DNA of 43,320 nucleotides, taken from assembly GCF_027706725.1 (NCBI RefSeq), contig NZ_JAQFWQ010000059.1, positions 1-43,320 on the forward strand, written 5' to 3'. Both the position numbers and the translations under genes were made by a program. The notes beneath the pieces were generated by a model that searched no databases, had not been told where the DNA came from, and was given only the letters and a program-made list of their open reading frames with translations. Shown here in pieces: positions 17,232 through 25,705 of the stretch (position 1 is the stretch's first letter; the number at the start of each line of letters is the position of its first letter). Source of the stretch: Nocardiopsis endophytica (GTDB lineage Bacteria > Actinomycetota > Actinomycetes > Streptosporangiales > Streptosporangiaceae).

Positions 17232-17486
17232 CAACCTCGGCCTCACAGTGTGAACTCCTTCGAGCGGCGAGCTCGCAGCCTTTCCATACCTGTCACACAC
17301 TCGTGGGCAAAGACGGCAATTCCCGGTCGAAAAGACCAAAACTGCCTATGTATGTATGAAATGGGGGTGTGTGGGCTTCTGTACCCTCTACTCAAATGTG
17401 GGTTGATGGGATCACCTCCCGTATCCGTGGCCATCCGATAGCTCGGCACCTCCGGCACTATCAGCTCAAAGGGAGGAAGTTTCCTG

Positions 17487-18272
17487 ATGCAGCCACGATC
17501 TAGCAGCGTGTTCGCCTCGGTGAGGCGGCACTTCGACGATCCCCGGGTCGGCGGCGCGGTCGTCCTGACCGTTCCTGCGGCCAGCGAGGGGGCGGAGCCG
17601 CTCGGGCTAACCGCTGCCGAGGCGCACGCGGCGCTGTACGGGCAGGGCTCCGACCCGCAGTTCGCCGTCGCGGTCTGGAAGGAGGTTCTCCGCGCCGCTC
17701 TGGGGGACGACGCTTCAAACGCTTCAGATGAGACCGGGAAGCTCCTTGTGATCTGGCTGGCACTGCCTCGCTTGACCGGGACGGTCCACCGCGTCTGCAC
17801 GCGTCTGCACGCCGACCGGTCGGATGTGGAGGCTGAGATGGTCCTCACTCTCCTGGAGGAGTTGTCGGCCCCGGACGCCGGGAGCTGCCTCTCAGATCGC
17901 TCCCTGATCCGCGCGGCGTGTACTAGGGCGTGGAACTTCGCCCGTGACGGCCATCGGGAGCTCCCCTCCACTCAGGTCGAGCGCATCGCCCAAGATCACG
18001 CGCTCACCGCGTCCGATGGGGAGGTGGACGCTCCGGCCGAGAAGGGTTGGGACGTGCGGGTTGACCGTCCGGACGGCCCGGACGGGTTGCGCACCCCGCT
18101 GCGCTTCCGGGTGCGCCCGGAGTATCTGCGGAATGCTGCCTTCACCGACACCGACACCGACACCGACGACGAGACGAGGGAGCGCCTAACGCGCCACAAT
18201 CCCCCCAAGAAACGACCGCCCGGGCGCCGTGTGGGCCCCCGACCGGTCCGCCCCGCTGGGAGGCGAGCATGA
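17487..18272 (+). CDS. Hypothetical protein of the integrative-element type
   Basis: A 261-aa protein with GGGAGG ten bases before the ATG. The N-terminal 170 residues are helical and soluble (KLLVIWLALPRLTGTVHRVC, then DVEAEMVLTLLEELSA). The tail is low-complexity, with a (Thr-Asp)4 run encoded by four ACCGAC repeats and then a proline/arginine-rich basic end. I do not recognise a family. Proteins of this general look sit just before excisionase genes in actinobacterial integrative elements. Its stop overlaps the next start (ATGA), so it is translated with the excisionase-like gene. Function unknown. Confidence 0.7.
   Translation: MQPRSSSVFASVRRHFDDPRVGGAVVLTVPAASEGAEPLGLTAAEAHAALYGQGSDPQFAVAVWKEVLRAALGDDASNASDETGKLLVIWLALPRLTGTVHRVCTRLHADRSDVEAEMVLTLLEELSAPDAGSCLSDRSLIRAACTRAWNFARDGHRELPSTQVERIAQDHALTASDGEVDAPAEKGWDVRVDRPDGPDGLRTPLRFRVRPEYLRNAAFTDTDTDTDDETRERLTRHNPPKKRPPGRRVGPRPVRPAGRRA
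18144..18167 (+). repeat. In-frame ACCGAC x4 microsatellite
   Basis: Four perfect tandem hexamers encoding Thr-Asp repeats near the end of the 261-aa protein. The repeat is in frame, so copy-number slippage would change linker length without breaking the gene. Confidence 0.85.
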
Positions 18273-18544
18273 ATTACCCCGCGGAGGGTGGAATGACCTT
18301 CACCGAGATGTTCAAGCTGCCCGTCACAGTGGACCTGCGGACGGCGGCCCGAGTGCTCGGGATCAGCTCGACGGCCGCCTACCGGTTGATCCACAAGGGG
18401 GAGTTCCCCTGCCCTGTCCTCCGTGTCGGAGGCAGGTACAGGATTCCGACCAGCGGGCTGATGCACGCCCTCGGGATCGAGGATCGCCCAGTGTACAGCG
18501 TGGACCTGGAAACGGACGCATACACGTCGGAGGCTTGCTTCTGA
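18269..18544 (+). CDS. Excisionase-family helix-turn-helix protein
   Basis: A 91-aa DNA-binding protein of the HTH_17/MerR-like excisionase type: DLRTAARVLGISSTAAYRLIHKGEF is the helix-turn-helix and PVLRVGGRYRIPTSGLMHALGI the wing and following helix. The start overlaps the previous stop (ATGA) and has GGGAGG six bases upstream. A second ATG at 18293 also has a good GGAGG. Such proteins bend DNA at attachment sites to direct integrase toward excision and are normally followed by an integrase gene. None follows here, so this looks like the stranded end of an integrative element. A transcriptional regulator role is the alternative. Confidence 0.82.
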   Translation: MNYPAEGGMTFTEMFKLPVTVDLRTAARVLGISSTAAYRLIHKGEFPCPVLRVGGRYRIPTSGLMHALGIEDRPVYSVDLETDAYTSEACF

Positions 18545-18750
18545 CTAGAAAGATGCGGTGAGGGGCACGTGTGCCTACCGGCGTGCGGCTCTGTGGTATC
18601 GGCCACGGGGCCGCACGCCTCACGGAGTTCCAATGTACTCAGTGCCCCTGGACCGGAAACGAAGAGGCGGTCACGCCGTCGGCTTCCCTGGCCGGCGCGA
18701 CCGCTGCTCGGGCCGTTCGCCCTGTGTTTCCTCAGGTGAGCGGTGAGATC

Positions 18751-20037
18751 CTACTTCTTGCTCTTGCGGGTAAGTACCGCCATGCACTCCACGTGGTGGG
18801 TCATGGGGAAGGCGTCGAACGCGCGCAGGTCCTTCAGTTCGAAGCCGTTCTGCTCGAACGTCGCCAGGTCGCGTGCCAGGGTCGCCGGGTCGCAGGACAC
18901 GTACGCCACGCGCTTCAGGCGCATCGACGCCAGCGCCTCCACCACGTCGCGCCCGGCGCCCGCGCGGGGCGGGTCCAGGACCGCGATGTCGGCGCGCAGG
19001 TCGGCCCACTCGCGCAGGCGCCCCTCGACGTCGCCGCCCTCGATGCGCACGTGCGGCAGGTCCTGGAGGTTGTACTCGGCGTCCCGGACCGCCTCGCGGC
19101 CGCCCTCCACGCCGAGCACCCGGCCCTCCAGGCCGACCGCCTCGCCCAGCGCCCCGGCGAACAGCCCGGCGCCGCAGTACAGGTCGAGCGCGGTCTGCCC
19201 CTCCTGGGGCTCCAGCGCCCCCAGCACGGCCTCCACCAGCGCGTCGGCCGCCCCGGGGTGCACCTGCCAGAAGCCGCCCGCCGACACCCGCCACTGGCGC
19301 CCGGCCGCCTCCTCGCGCAGGCCCTTCTTGCCGCGCACCGCCTGGGTGCGGCCGCCCTTGAGGCGGCGCAGCACCGCCGCCGACGCCTCGGGCCGGGGCG
19401 GCTCGGGCAGGCGCGAGGCGCGCGGGGCCGCGATCACGGCGCGGTTGCCGCCGCTGGAGGCCACCGCCTCCACCTCCGACACCCCGGGCCAGGGCAGCCG
19501 GGTCACGCCCAGCGCCTCCACCTCCGGGTGGGCGATGAGGCAGGAGTCGATCGGCTCGATCTCGTGGGAGCGGTGGCGGCGCAGCCCCGCGCGGCCCTGC
19601 TCGTCGACCGCGTAGCGCACGCGGGTGCGCCAGCCCAGGCCGTCCGGCGCGCCGGGCAGCTCCTCCACGGTGACCTCGCGCTCGATCCCGGCGATGCGGC
19701 GCAGCTGGTCGGAGACCACCTGCCCCTTCAGCCGGCGCTGGGCCTCCAGCGAGGCGTGCTGCCAGTCGCACCCGCCGCACAGCCCCGGCCCGGCGTACGG
19801 GCAGGGCGCCTGCACCCGGTCCGGCGACGCCTCCAGCACCTCGACGGCCTCGGCGCGCAGGAACCGCTTGGTCTCCTCGGTGATCCGGGCCTCCACGAGC
19901 TCGCCCGGGAGCGCGTGCCGCACGAAGACCACCAGCTCGTCGTGGCGGCCCACGCACCACCCGCCGTGGGCGACGCCGCCGTCCAGGCGCACGCGGATGC
20001 GGGAGCCGACGCGGCTGCGGGTTTCGGAAACGGGCAC
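18751..20037 (-). CDS. TRAM-domain class I SAM-dependent RNA methyltransferase (TrmA/RlmD family)
   Basis: A 428-aa enzyme that methylates C5 of a uridine in RNA using SAM. An N-terminal TRAM RNA-binding domain (1-60) is followed by Fe-S cysteines C79-x7-C87-x2-C90 and a later Cys in IDSCLIAHPE, like the 4Fe-4S site of RlmD. The SAM loop is DLYCGAGLFAGALG, then DPPRAGAG, and the nucleophile Cys lies in YVSCDPATLARD. The GTG at 20037 was chosen because GGAGG stands ten bases upstream and TRAM starts right after. The frame runs further upstream, but that part has no motif and overlaps the divergent trkA gene. M. tuberculosis Rv2689c occupies the same position beside ceoB-ceoC. Which uridine is modified is not known. 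Confidence 0.92.
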   Translation of the reverse strand: MPVSETRSRVGSRIRVRLDGGVAHGGWCVGRHDELVVFVRHALPGELVEARITEETKRFLRAEAVEVLEASPDRVQAPCPYAGPGLCGGCDWQHASLEAQRRLKGQVVSDQLRRIAGIEREVTVEELPGAPDGLGWRTRVRYAVDEQGRAGLRRHRSHEIEPIDSCLIAHPEVEALGVTRLPWPGVSEVEAVASSGGNRAVIAAPRASRLPEPPRPEASAAVLRRLKGGRTQAVRGKKGLREEAAGRQWRVSAGGFWQVHPGAADALVEAVLGALEPQEGQTALDLYCGAGLFAGALGEAVGLEGRVLGVEGGREAVRDAEYNLQDLPHVRIEGGDVEGRLREWADLRADIAVLDPPRAGAGRDVVEALASMRLKRVAYVSCDPATLARDLATFEQNGFELKDLRAFDAFPMTHHVECMAVLTRKSKK

Positions 20038-20223
20038 GGTAAGGGCACCTCCGGGGAGCGGGGATCGTACGGGCATCGCGCGGGTGACCGGATCGGAGCC
20101 ACCGCCCATCTGCGGCAACTCTAGCCGACCGGGCACAGGGAGCGCGCCGCGCGAGACGGCGGGCCGCGCGGGTGTAGCGTCGCCTGAGTCCCGTCCGGAC
20201 CGAGGCCAGGAGAGGGCACGGGC

Positions 20224-20892
20224 ATGCACATCGTGATTCTGGGATGCGGGCGGGTGGGGTCCACCCTCGCCCACACGCTGGAGGACATGGGCCACACGGT
20301 CGCCGTGATCGACCGCGACCCCGAGGCCTTCCGGCGGCTGCGCCCCGGTACGGCGGGCGCGGCCGTGGAGGGCCTGGGCCACGACCGCGACGTGCTGGTG
20401 AAGGCCGGCATCGAGAACGCGTCGGCGTTCGCCGCGGTCAGCAGCGGGGACAACTCCAACATCATCGCCGCGCGCGTGGCCCTGGAGACCTTCGGCGTGC
20501 GGCACGTGGTGGCGCGCATCTACGACCCCCGGCGCGCGCAGGTGTACCAGCGGCTGGGCATCCCCACGGTGGGCACCGTGCACTGGACGGCCGAGACGGT
20601 GCTGCGGCGGCTGGTCCCCGGCTCCGACGGCCTGGACCTGGGGCCGCTGTGGCGCGACCCGTCGGGCACGCTGGCCATGACCGAGGCGCCGCTGCCGCAC
20701 TGCTGGTACGGCAAGCGGGTGGAGCAGCTGGAGTCGGCCCTGCCGCTGCGCGTGGCCTACCTGGTGCGGGGCGGTGAGCTGGTGCTGCCCCGGGGCGACG
20801 AGACGTTGGACGCCGGGGACGTGCTGCACGTGCTGGCGCGGGTGGGCGACCTTGAGTCGGTGCAGGAGCGCCTGTCGGGAGAGGAGTCCTGA
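20224..20892 (+). CDS. ceoB: TrkA-type potassium uptake regulator, first of pair
   Basis: A 222-aa cytosolic RCK protein. The N-terminal Rossmann fold has the NAD(H)-binding motif GCGRVGSTLAHTLEDMG followed by the acidic VIDRD, and a TrkA_C ligand-binding domain ends the protein (LPLRVAYLVRGGELVLPRGDETLDAGDVLHVLAR). Such proteins gate a membrane K+ transporter in response to nucleotides. The gene has GAGAGG before the ATG and is followed two bases after its stop by a second trkA gene, the actinobacterial ceoB-ceoC arrangement. No transporter gene lies beside the pair here. Confidence 0.92.
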   Translation: MHIVILGCGRVGSTLAHTLEDMGHTVAVIDRDPEAFRRLRPGTAGAAVEGLGHDRDVLVKAGIENASAFAAVSSGDNSNIIAARVALETFGVRHVVARIYDPRRAQVYQRLGIPTVGTVHWTAETVLRRLVPGSDGLDLGPLWRDPSGTLAMTEAPLPHCWYGKRVEQLESALPLRVAYLVRGGELVLPRGDETLDAGDVLHVLARVGDLESVQERLSGEES

Positions 20893-20894
20893 GG

Positions 20895-21587
20895 ATGCGG
20901 ATCGCGATCGCGGGCGCGGGCGCGGTGGGGCGCTCCATCGCCGCCGAGATGTGCGCGGGGGGCCACGAGGTGCTGCTCATCGACCGCAGCGCCCGGGCCA
21001 TCGACGTGGACGCCCTGCCGGGCGCCGAATGGCTGCTGGCCGACGCGTGCGAACTGGCGTCGCTGGACAGCGCGCGGCTGGACGAGTTCGACGCGGCGGT
21101 CGCCGCCAGCGGCGACGACAAGGTGAACCTGGTGTTCTCCCTGCTGGCCAAGACCGAGTTCGCGGTGCCGCGGGTGATCGCCCGGGTGAACGACCCGCGG
21201 GACGAGTGGCTGTTCACCGACGCCTGGGGCGTGGACGCCGCGGTGTCCACGCCGCGGCTGATGGTCTCGCTCCTCGAAGGCCCCGCGGACGGGGCGCCGG
21301 CGGGCGGCGACCCGGACGGGGCGGAGGCGTTCTCCCAGGCGTCGGGGGAGACGGACCTGCTGGAGCTCACCCTGGAGGAGGGGTCGGCGTTCGTCGGAGA
21401 GCAGGCGGGCGCCCTGATGCCGCGCCTTCCCGAGGGCATCGTCCTGGTGGCGGTCGTGCGCGCGGGCGCGGTGGTCGCGCCGTTCCCGACGACGGAGCTG
21501 CGCGCCGGTGACGAGCTGGTGTTCTTGAGCAGCGCACCGACGGTGGCGGAACTGGACGACCTCCTCGCCCCGGGAGGCGGGGCCTGA
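20895..21587 (+). CDS. ceoC: TrkA-type potassium uptake regulator, second of pair
   Basis: A 230-aa paralogue of the gene before it: Rossmann motif GAGAVGRSIAAEMCAGGHEVLLIDR, then FDAAVAASGDDKVNLVFSLLAKTEF, and a TrkA_C domain (AGALMPRLPEGIVLVAVVRAGAVVAPFPTTELRAGDELVFLSS). An acidic linker (about 125-160) separates the two domains. The TGA-GG-ATG junction shows translational coupling. The two proteins probably form a hetero-oligomeric gating ring. A palindromic repeat follows 57 bp after the stop. Confidence 0.92.
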   Translation: MRIAIAGAGAVGRSIAAEMCAGGHEVLLIDRSARAIDVDALPGAEWLLADACELASLDSARLDEFDAAVAASGDDKVNLVFSLLAKTEFAVPRVIARVNDPRDEWLFTDAWGVDAAVSTPRLMVSLLEGPADGAPAGGDPDGAEAFSQASGETDLLELTLEEGSAFVGEQAGALMPRLPEGIVLVAVVRAGAVVAPFPTTELRAGDELVFLSSAPTVAELDDLLAPGGGA

Positions 21588-21643
21588 CCCGCGAGTTCCG
21601 CGTACCCGCGCTGTCGGTCCCGGGGGCTTCGGACGGACCCATT

Positions 21644-21705
21644 GTTGATCTCGGGGGAGTCGGGCTTATGACGTCCGTTTTTACCCCGACTTCCCCGAGA
21701 TCAAC
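21644..21705. repeat. Intergenic palindrome, copy 1 (GTTGATCTCG family)
   Basis: A 62-bp near-perfect palindrome. The left arm GTTGATCTCGGGGGAGTCGG pairs with the right arm ending CCCCGAGATCAAC around a 19-base centre. It lies between convergent ceoC and the ABC permease gene, where it may terminate both. Related copies are at 30835, 37791 and 37884. Confidence 0.9.
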
Positions 21706-21741
21706 GACACAGGCCCCGGGAGCGGCGCGGCCCGTACGCGG

Positions 21742-23322
21742 TCATGTGCAGGGCGCGGGGAGCGGGACCTCGAACCCGTCGTCGTAGACGAGCCACTCCT
21801 CGGCGAGCTCGGCCTCCTCCTCTTCCGGGAACCACCCCTCGTCGATCATGTCCGCCGCCTCGGCCATGTGCGCCGGGTCCACCTCCACACCCAGCAGGCC
21901 GCGTGCCTCCCCCGCCGGGGTGTCCGGGGCGACGAGCTCCTCCCAGTGCGCGTCGAGCGCCTCGACGATGTCCTCCTCGGGGTGGTCCAGCATGGCCCGG
22001 ACGGTCGCCACCTCCGCCAGCCGAGGGCGGATGTCGTCCATGATGACGAGGTCCCCCAATGCCACGACGGGATCGTCGGCGGCCCGCAGGACCAGCCATG
22101 TCTTGACGGCGTAGCGCGCCTGCCCGTGCAGGGTGCACTGCGGCTCCATCCCGTCCGGGCTCTCGGGCGCCCCCACGGCGCCCAGGGCGATCTCCTCGGC
22201 GAGGAGGAGGCGGGACCAGTCGTCCTGCGTGCTCCACCCCGGGTCGGGGTAGGCGACCCCGTCGCGGAGCGTCCCTGCACTGTCGATGAGCCCGGGCTCG
22301 GCCGCGTACGTGCTCTGCTGGACGGTCGGCAGCCGGTCGCGCGCCCGCTCGGGCACGGCGGCGGCCACGGCCTCGCCCGCCCGCTGCCAGTGCGGGAACC
22401 ACGACTCGTAGGTCTCGTACCCGCAGTACTCCAGGATGAGCCGTTCGCACACCCGGTCGGGCACCGGCCCCACCGCGGCCGTCCAGGTGCCCTCCATGAG
22501 GGCCTCCTGGTTGCGCGCCTCCATCCCGTCGACCTGGCCGTAGACGGCCAGCGCCCCCGCGGCGAACACCGCGGTCGCCCCCGCGGCGGCGAGGCGCGGG
22601 CGGCCGCGGCGGCGCTCGGCGCGGACCAGCGCCAGGCCGCAGCACACGGCGGTCAGCAGGGCGAGGAAGCCCAGGTGGCCGGGGACCATCCCCCACATGC
22701 CCGGCGAGTAGGTGCCGCCGGGCAGCAGGACCTCCACGAGGACCGAGAACGCCCCCGCGACGAGCCCCCCGCCGGGGATGTCCGGGACGTCGAACGCGAG
22801 GACCCAGGTGAACTGGTAGGCCACGACGGCCGACACGGCCAGCGCCGGGAACACCCACGAGGCGCACCACAGGCCCAGCGCGACGCCGGCCGCGCCCGCC
22901 GCCGCGCCGATCACCAGGGGGATGAGCAGCGCCGCGGGGCTCAGCACCCCGGCGATCGCGATGGGCGACCACGGGTGCAGCCCCATCACCACGTTCGGCA
23001 CCAGGGCCACGGCGCCGGCGGTCGCGGCGGCCGTCAGCAGGGCGGCCATCCGGAGGCGGGGGGACACCGGCAGGGCGGAGGCGGCCGCGTAGCGCCGCTC
23101 GCGCGACCCGGGGAAGAAGGCGGCGAAGAACACGCCGAGCGCCGGGAACGGGGCCGTGTCGATGATGTCGTCGACGATCCAGCCCCAGTCGACGAGCATC
23201 CCCTCGGCCAGGTAGGTCCACTGCTCCCAGAGCCCGTAGGCCACGGCCGCCAGGAGCAGCGGGTTGCGCAGGATCCGCCACAGCTCCAGGCGCACCAGCG
23301 CGGCGAAGGCCCGGGCGCTCAT
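21742..23322 (-). CDS. ABC transporter permease with large C-terminal extension
   Basis: A 526-aa protein starting MSARAFAALVRLELWRIL at the ATG that overlaps the ATPase stop (ATGA). The first half has about six hydrophobic segments (for example FPALGVFFAAFF, SPAALLIPLVIGAAAGAAGVALGLW, GHLGFLALLTAVCCGLALV), typical of ABC-2 type permeases. After a last membrane segment near residue 240 comes a ~270-residue acidic, soluble domain of unknown function with Cys and Trp (for example LEYCGYETYESWFPHWQ). It partners the ATPase just upstream. The substrate is unknown; peptide or stress-related export is a guess from the sigma factor context. Confidence 0.8.
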   Translation of the reverse strand: MSARAFAALVRLELWRILRNPLLLAAVAYGLWEQWTYLAEGMLVDWGWIVDDIIDTAPFPALGVFFAAFFPGSRERRYAAASALPVSPRLRMAALLTAAATAGAVALVPNVVMGLHPWSPIAIAGVLSPAALLIPLVIGAAAGAAGVALGLWCASWVFPALAVSAVVAYQFTWVLAFDVPDIPGGGLVAGAFSVLVEVLLPGGTYSPGMWGMVPGHLGFLALLTAVCCGLALVRAERRRGRPRLAAAGATAVFAAGALAVYGQVDGMEARNQEALMEGTWTAAVGPVPDRVCERLILEYCGYETYESWFPHWQRAGEAVAAAVPERARDRLPTVQQSTYAAEPGLIDSAGTLRDGVAYPDPGWSTQDDWSRLLLAEEIALGAVGAPESPDGMEPQCTLHGQARYAVKTWLVLRAADDPVVALGDLVIMDDIRPRLAEVATVRAMLDHPEEDIVEALDAHWEELVAPDTPAGEARGLLGVEVDPAHMAEAADMIDEGWFPEEEEAELAEEWLVYDDGFEVPLPAPCT

Positions 23323-24233
23323 CCGCGCTCCGCGGTGAACAGCAGGTAGCCGTCCTCCAGGGTGGGCTCGACCGGGTGGGCCTCGCCCGCGTCCGCGGGC
23401 GGGTCGGCCGCCTCGGGGGTGAGCACCCGGTACCGCCCGTCCGGCCCGCGCCAGGCGGTGGCCGCGTCCCGGGGCCGCCTGGCCGCGGACCACACGCGCC
23501 CGCGGGCGTGCCCGGTCAGCTCGTCGGGCGAGCCGTCGAAGACCAGCCGCCCGGCGTCCAGCACCAGCACGCGGGAGCACAGCGCCCCCACGTCCTCGAT
23601 CTGGTGGGTGGACAGCACGGCGCCGCGGTCCCGGGTGAACTCCGAGACCAGGTCGCGGAAGCGGATGCGCTGCTCGGGGTCGAGCCCGATGGTGGGCTCG
23701 TCGAGCAGCAGCAGCCGGGGCTCGCCCAGCAGGGCGCAGGCCAGCGCCAGGCGCTGGCGCATGCCCCCGGACAGGCGCCGCACCCGGCTGTGCCGCCGGT
23801 CGTACAGGCCCACCGCGTCCAGCACCCGGCGCACCTCGTCGTGCCGGGCCCGGCGCCCGCCCAGCTCCTTGAGCACCGCGATGTAGTCGACCAGGGAGAA
23901 GGCGGTGAAGTGCGGGTACAGCACGGGGTTCTGCGGCAGGTGCCCGATGCCGCGCCGGATGCGGGTGCGCCCGGCGGAGGTCTCGGGCGACTCGCCGAGC
24001 ACGGTCAACCGGCCGCCGCCGGGGTCCAGGTCGGTGGCCAGGCAGCGCAGAAGGGTGGTCTTGCCCGCCCCGTTGCGGCCCAGCAGCCCGGTCACGCCGG
24101 GGCCGACGTCCAGGTCGATCCCGGCGAGCGCGTGGCGCACACCGTAGCGCTTGGTGAGCCCGCGGGCGGACGCCAGTGGCCCGGCCGCGGGTCCGGTCCC
24201 GGGAGAGGGCCGTCCCTCGGTCGCGGCGGTCAT
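23319..24233 (-). CDS. ABC transporter ATP-binding protein
   Basis: A 304-aa ATPase of the CcmA/ABC-2 export type: Walker A GRNGAGKTT (52-60), Q-loop HLPQNPVLYPHFTAF, signature LSGGMRQRLALA, Walker B LLLLDEPTIGLD and switch His in STHQIEDV. The C-terminal 70 residues are a variable tail. Both ends overlap neighbours by four bases (ATGA), so it is translated as part of the sigma/anti-sigma/transporter operon. It powers the permease encoded downstream. Confidence 0.93.
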   Translation of the reverse strand: MTAATEGRPSPGTGPAAGPLASARGLTKRYGVRHALAGIDLDVGPGVTGLLGRNGAGKTTLLRCLATDLDPGGGRLTVLGESPETSAGRTRIRRGIGHLPQNPVLYPHFTAFSLVDYIAVLKELGGRRARHDEVRRVLDAVGLYDRRHSRVRRLSGGMRQRLALACALLGEPRLLLLDEPTIGLDPEQRIRFRDLVSEFTRDRGAVLSTHQIEDVGALCSRVLVLDAGRLVFDGSPDELTGHARGRVWSAARRPRDAATAWRGPDGRYRVLTPEAADPPADAGEAHPVEPTLEDGYLLFTAERG

Positions 24234-25033
24234 GCGCGTCCCGCCCGTGCCAGGGGGTGGGCGGCGAGCAGGGCGGCCAGGGCCACGGCCCAGCACAGCT
24301 GCGCGGTGGGTCCGAACAGGTGGATGGTGTTCCAGGCCCGGACCGCCTCGGCGGCGCCGAGCGCGATCAGCCAGGTCCCGGCCAGCAGGGCGCTCGACAC
24401 CCCTAACGGCATCCACCGGGTGAACGCCAGCGAGGCCGCCACCAGGGTGAGCGAGGGCAGCAGCCAGGCGGCGGGCGCCCAGGCCGGGCCGAAGGAGGGC
24501 AGCAGCAGGGCGGCGCCCGCGCACAGGGCCACCGCCGGCACCAGCACCGCCAGGGAGCGCAGGAACAGCAGCCGCTGCCCGCCCATGGGCGTGGTGGAGG
24601 TGAAGGCGTGCGCCGGGTCGACGCGGCGCCCGTAGGCCAGGGCGACCCCGGCCAGCGGCAGCACCGGTGCCAGGTACAGGAACAGCAGGGCGCCGCCGTG
24701 CACGGTGTGCGCCGCGAACAGGGCGCAGGCCAGGACGGTGACGGTGGCGATGAGCCAGGCCCGGTACAGCCGCGGGGTGGCGGCCAGCAGGCGCGCCTTG
24801 TCCTCGGCCACGCCCACGGCCGACAGCAGCCGCTCCAGTGGGCCCCGGCGCGGCCGGTCGACGATGTCGCGCAGGTCGGCCCAGGACGCCTGGAGCCAGG
24901 ACTCGTCCGCGGGCAGGGCAGAGCGGCAGTGGGAACAGGACATGATGTGCGCCTCCGCCGACATCGCGGCGACCTCGTCGGCGCGCCCGCGCGCGTAGTC
25001 GTGCAGTTGCCTCGGGGTCAGGTGCCAGGTCAT
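24230..25033 (-). CDS. Membrane zf-HC2 anti-sigma-factor-like protein
   Basis: A 267-aa protein. The N-terminal 60 residues carry a zinc-binding anti-sigma motif H-x3-C-x2-C (AHIMSCSHC), which normally clamps an ECF sigma factor. Six hydrophobic segments follow (for example LIATVTVLACALFAAHTV, LLFLYLAPVLPLAGVALAYG, LRSLAVLVPAVALCAGAALLL, SALLAGTWLIALGAAEAV). Anti-sigmas usually have one membrane segment, so the six-pass body may itself sense a signal or cooperate with the transporter encoded downstream. ATGA overlaps on both sides place it in one operon with the sigma gene. Confidence 0.85.
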   Translation of the reverse strand: MTWHLTPRQLHDYARGRADEVAAMSAEAHIMSCSHCRSALPADESWLQASWADLRDIVDRPRRGPLERLLSAVGVAEDKARLLAATPRLYRAWLIATVTVLACALFAAHTVHGGALLFLYLAPVLPLAGVALAYGRRVDPAHAFTSTTPMGGQRLLFLRSLAVLVPAVALCAGAALLLPSFGPAWAPAAWLLPSLTLVAASLAFTRWMPLGVSSALLAGTWLIALGAAEAVRAWNTIHLFGPTAQLCWAVALAALLAAHPLARAGRA

Positions 25034-25614
25034 ACCAGCTGCTCCCGGAGTCGGGCCTTGGCCCGCATGACGCGGGTCTTGACGGTGCCCTCGGGCACGC
25101 CGAGGAGCTGGGCGGCCTCTCGGACGGTGAGCCCGTCCAGCACGGTGGCCTGTATGGCCGTGCGCAGCTCGGGGGACAGGGAGTCGAGCGCCTGGCCGAG
25201 GGGGCCGTGCTCGACCCGGGTGAGCACCAGGTCCTCGGCCGAGGCGTCGCCGATGGTCTCGTAGGGGGCGGGGTCGGTGTCGGCGATCCACTGGTTGGCG
25301 CGCCGCCGGAGCTGGGAGATGAGCTGGCGGATGGCGATGGTCCAGAACCAGGCGGCCGCGTCCCCGTCGGCGCTGCGCGGGGTGAAGGACCCGGCGTTCT
25401 TCCAGACGGCGAGGAAGGTCTCCTGCAGGGCGGCGTCGACCAGGTCCGGGTCGGAGGTCCGGTAGCGCAGCCGCGCCCGCAGCCAGGGGGCGTGCCTGCG
25501 GTGCAGGACCTCGAGCGCGCCGGTCGCCCCGCCGGCGACGGCCGCGAGGAGGGCGGCGTCGCTCCCGTCGGGGTCGAAGGAGGGCGGGTGTTTCGCGCGT
25601 CTGAACAGCTTCAC
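25030..25614 (-). CDS. ECF-type RNA polymerase sigma factor
   Basis: A 194-aa sigma-70 factor. Region 2 includes DPDLVDAALQETFLAVWKNAGSF (core binding and -10 recognition), and region 4 includes LSPELRTAIQATVLDGLTVREAAQLLGVPEGTVKTRVMRAKARLREQL (-35 recognition HTH). GTG start at 25614. It is the first gene of a four-gene operon and overlaps the anti-sigma by ATGA. It probably autoregulates this operon; the signal is unknown. Confidence 0.93.
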   Translation of the reverse strand: MKLFRRAKHPPSFDPDGSDAALLAAVAGGATGALEVLHRRHAPWLRARLRYRTSDPDLVDAALQETFLAVWKNAGSFTPRSADGDAAAWFWTIAIRQLISQLRRRANQWIADTDPAPYETIGDASAEDLVLTRVEHGPLGQALDSLSPELRTAIQATVLDGLTVREAAQLLGVPEGTVKTRVMRAKARLREQLV

Positions 25615-25705
25615 GGGGTCCCTATCGCGGCCGCGTCGCGGAACGGTTCCGCGGCGGCGCGGGTAGCGAGGGTACCGCGCCGCCGCGGGCCGGTCAGCGG
25701 GCCGG

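Larger units (their letters stand above)
16789..17486. other. 700-bp spacer with low-GC promoter-like stretch
   Basis: This divergent spacer lies between the STAND gene and the 261-aa gene. It holds a doubtful small ORF (17033-17190), a strong hairpin (17203-17231) and then an unusually A/T-rich segment (about 17320-17400, containing AAAAGACCAAAACTGCC and a TATGTATGTATGA run). That segment is the best candidate for the promoter of the 17487 operon. No RNA gene was recognised. Confidence 0.5.

Noticed and set aside
18571-18760. Truncated integrase gene after the excisionase-like gene
   Set aside because: The short frame (VPTGVRLCGIG...) has no tyrosine- or serine-recombinase motif; it is mentioned only as a possible junction scar.
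18571-20124. 517-codon plus-strand frame opposite the RNA methyltransferase
   Set aside because: The translation is Arg/His/Ala-rich with no motif, while the minus strand encodes a clear TRAM methyltransferase with all catalytic motifs.
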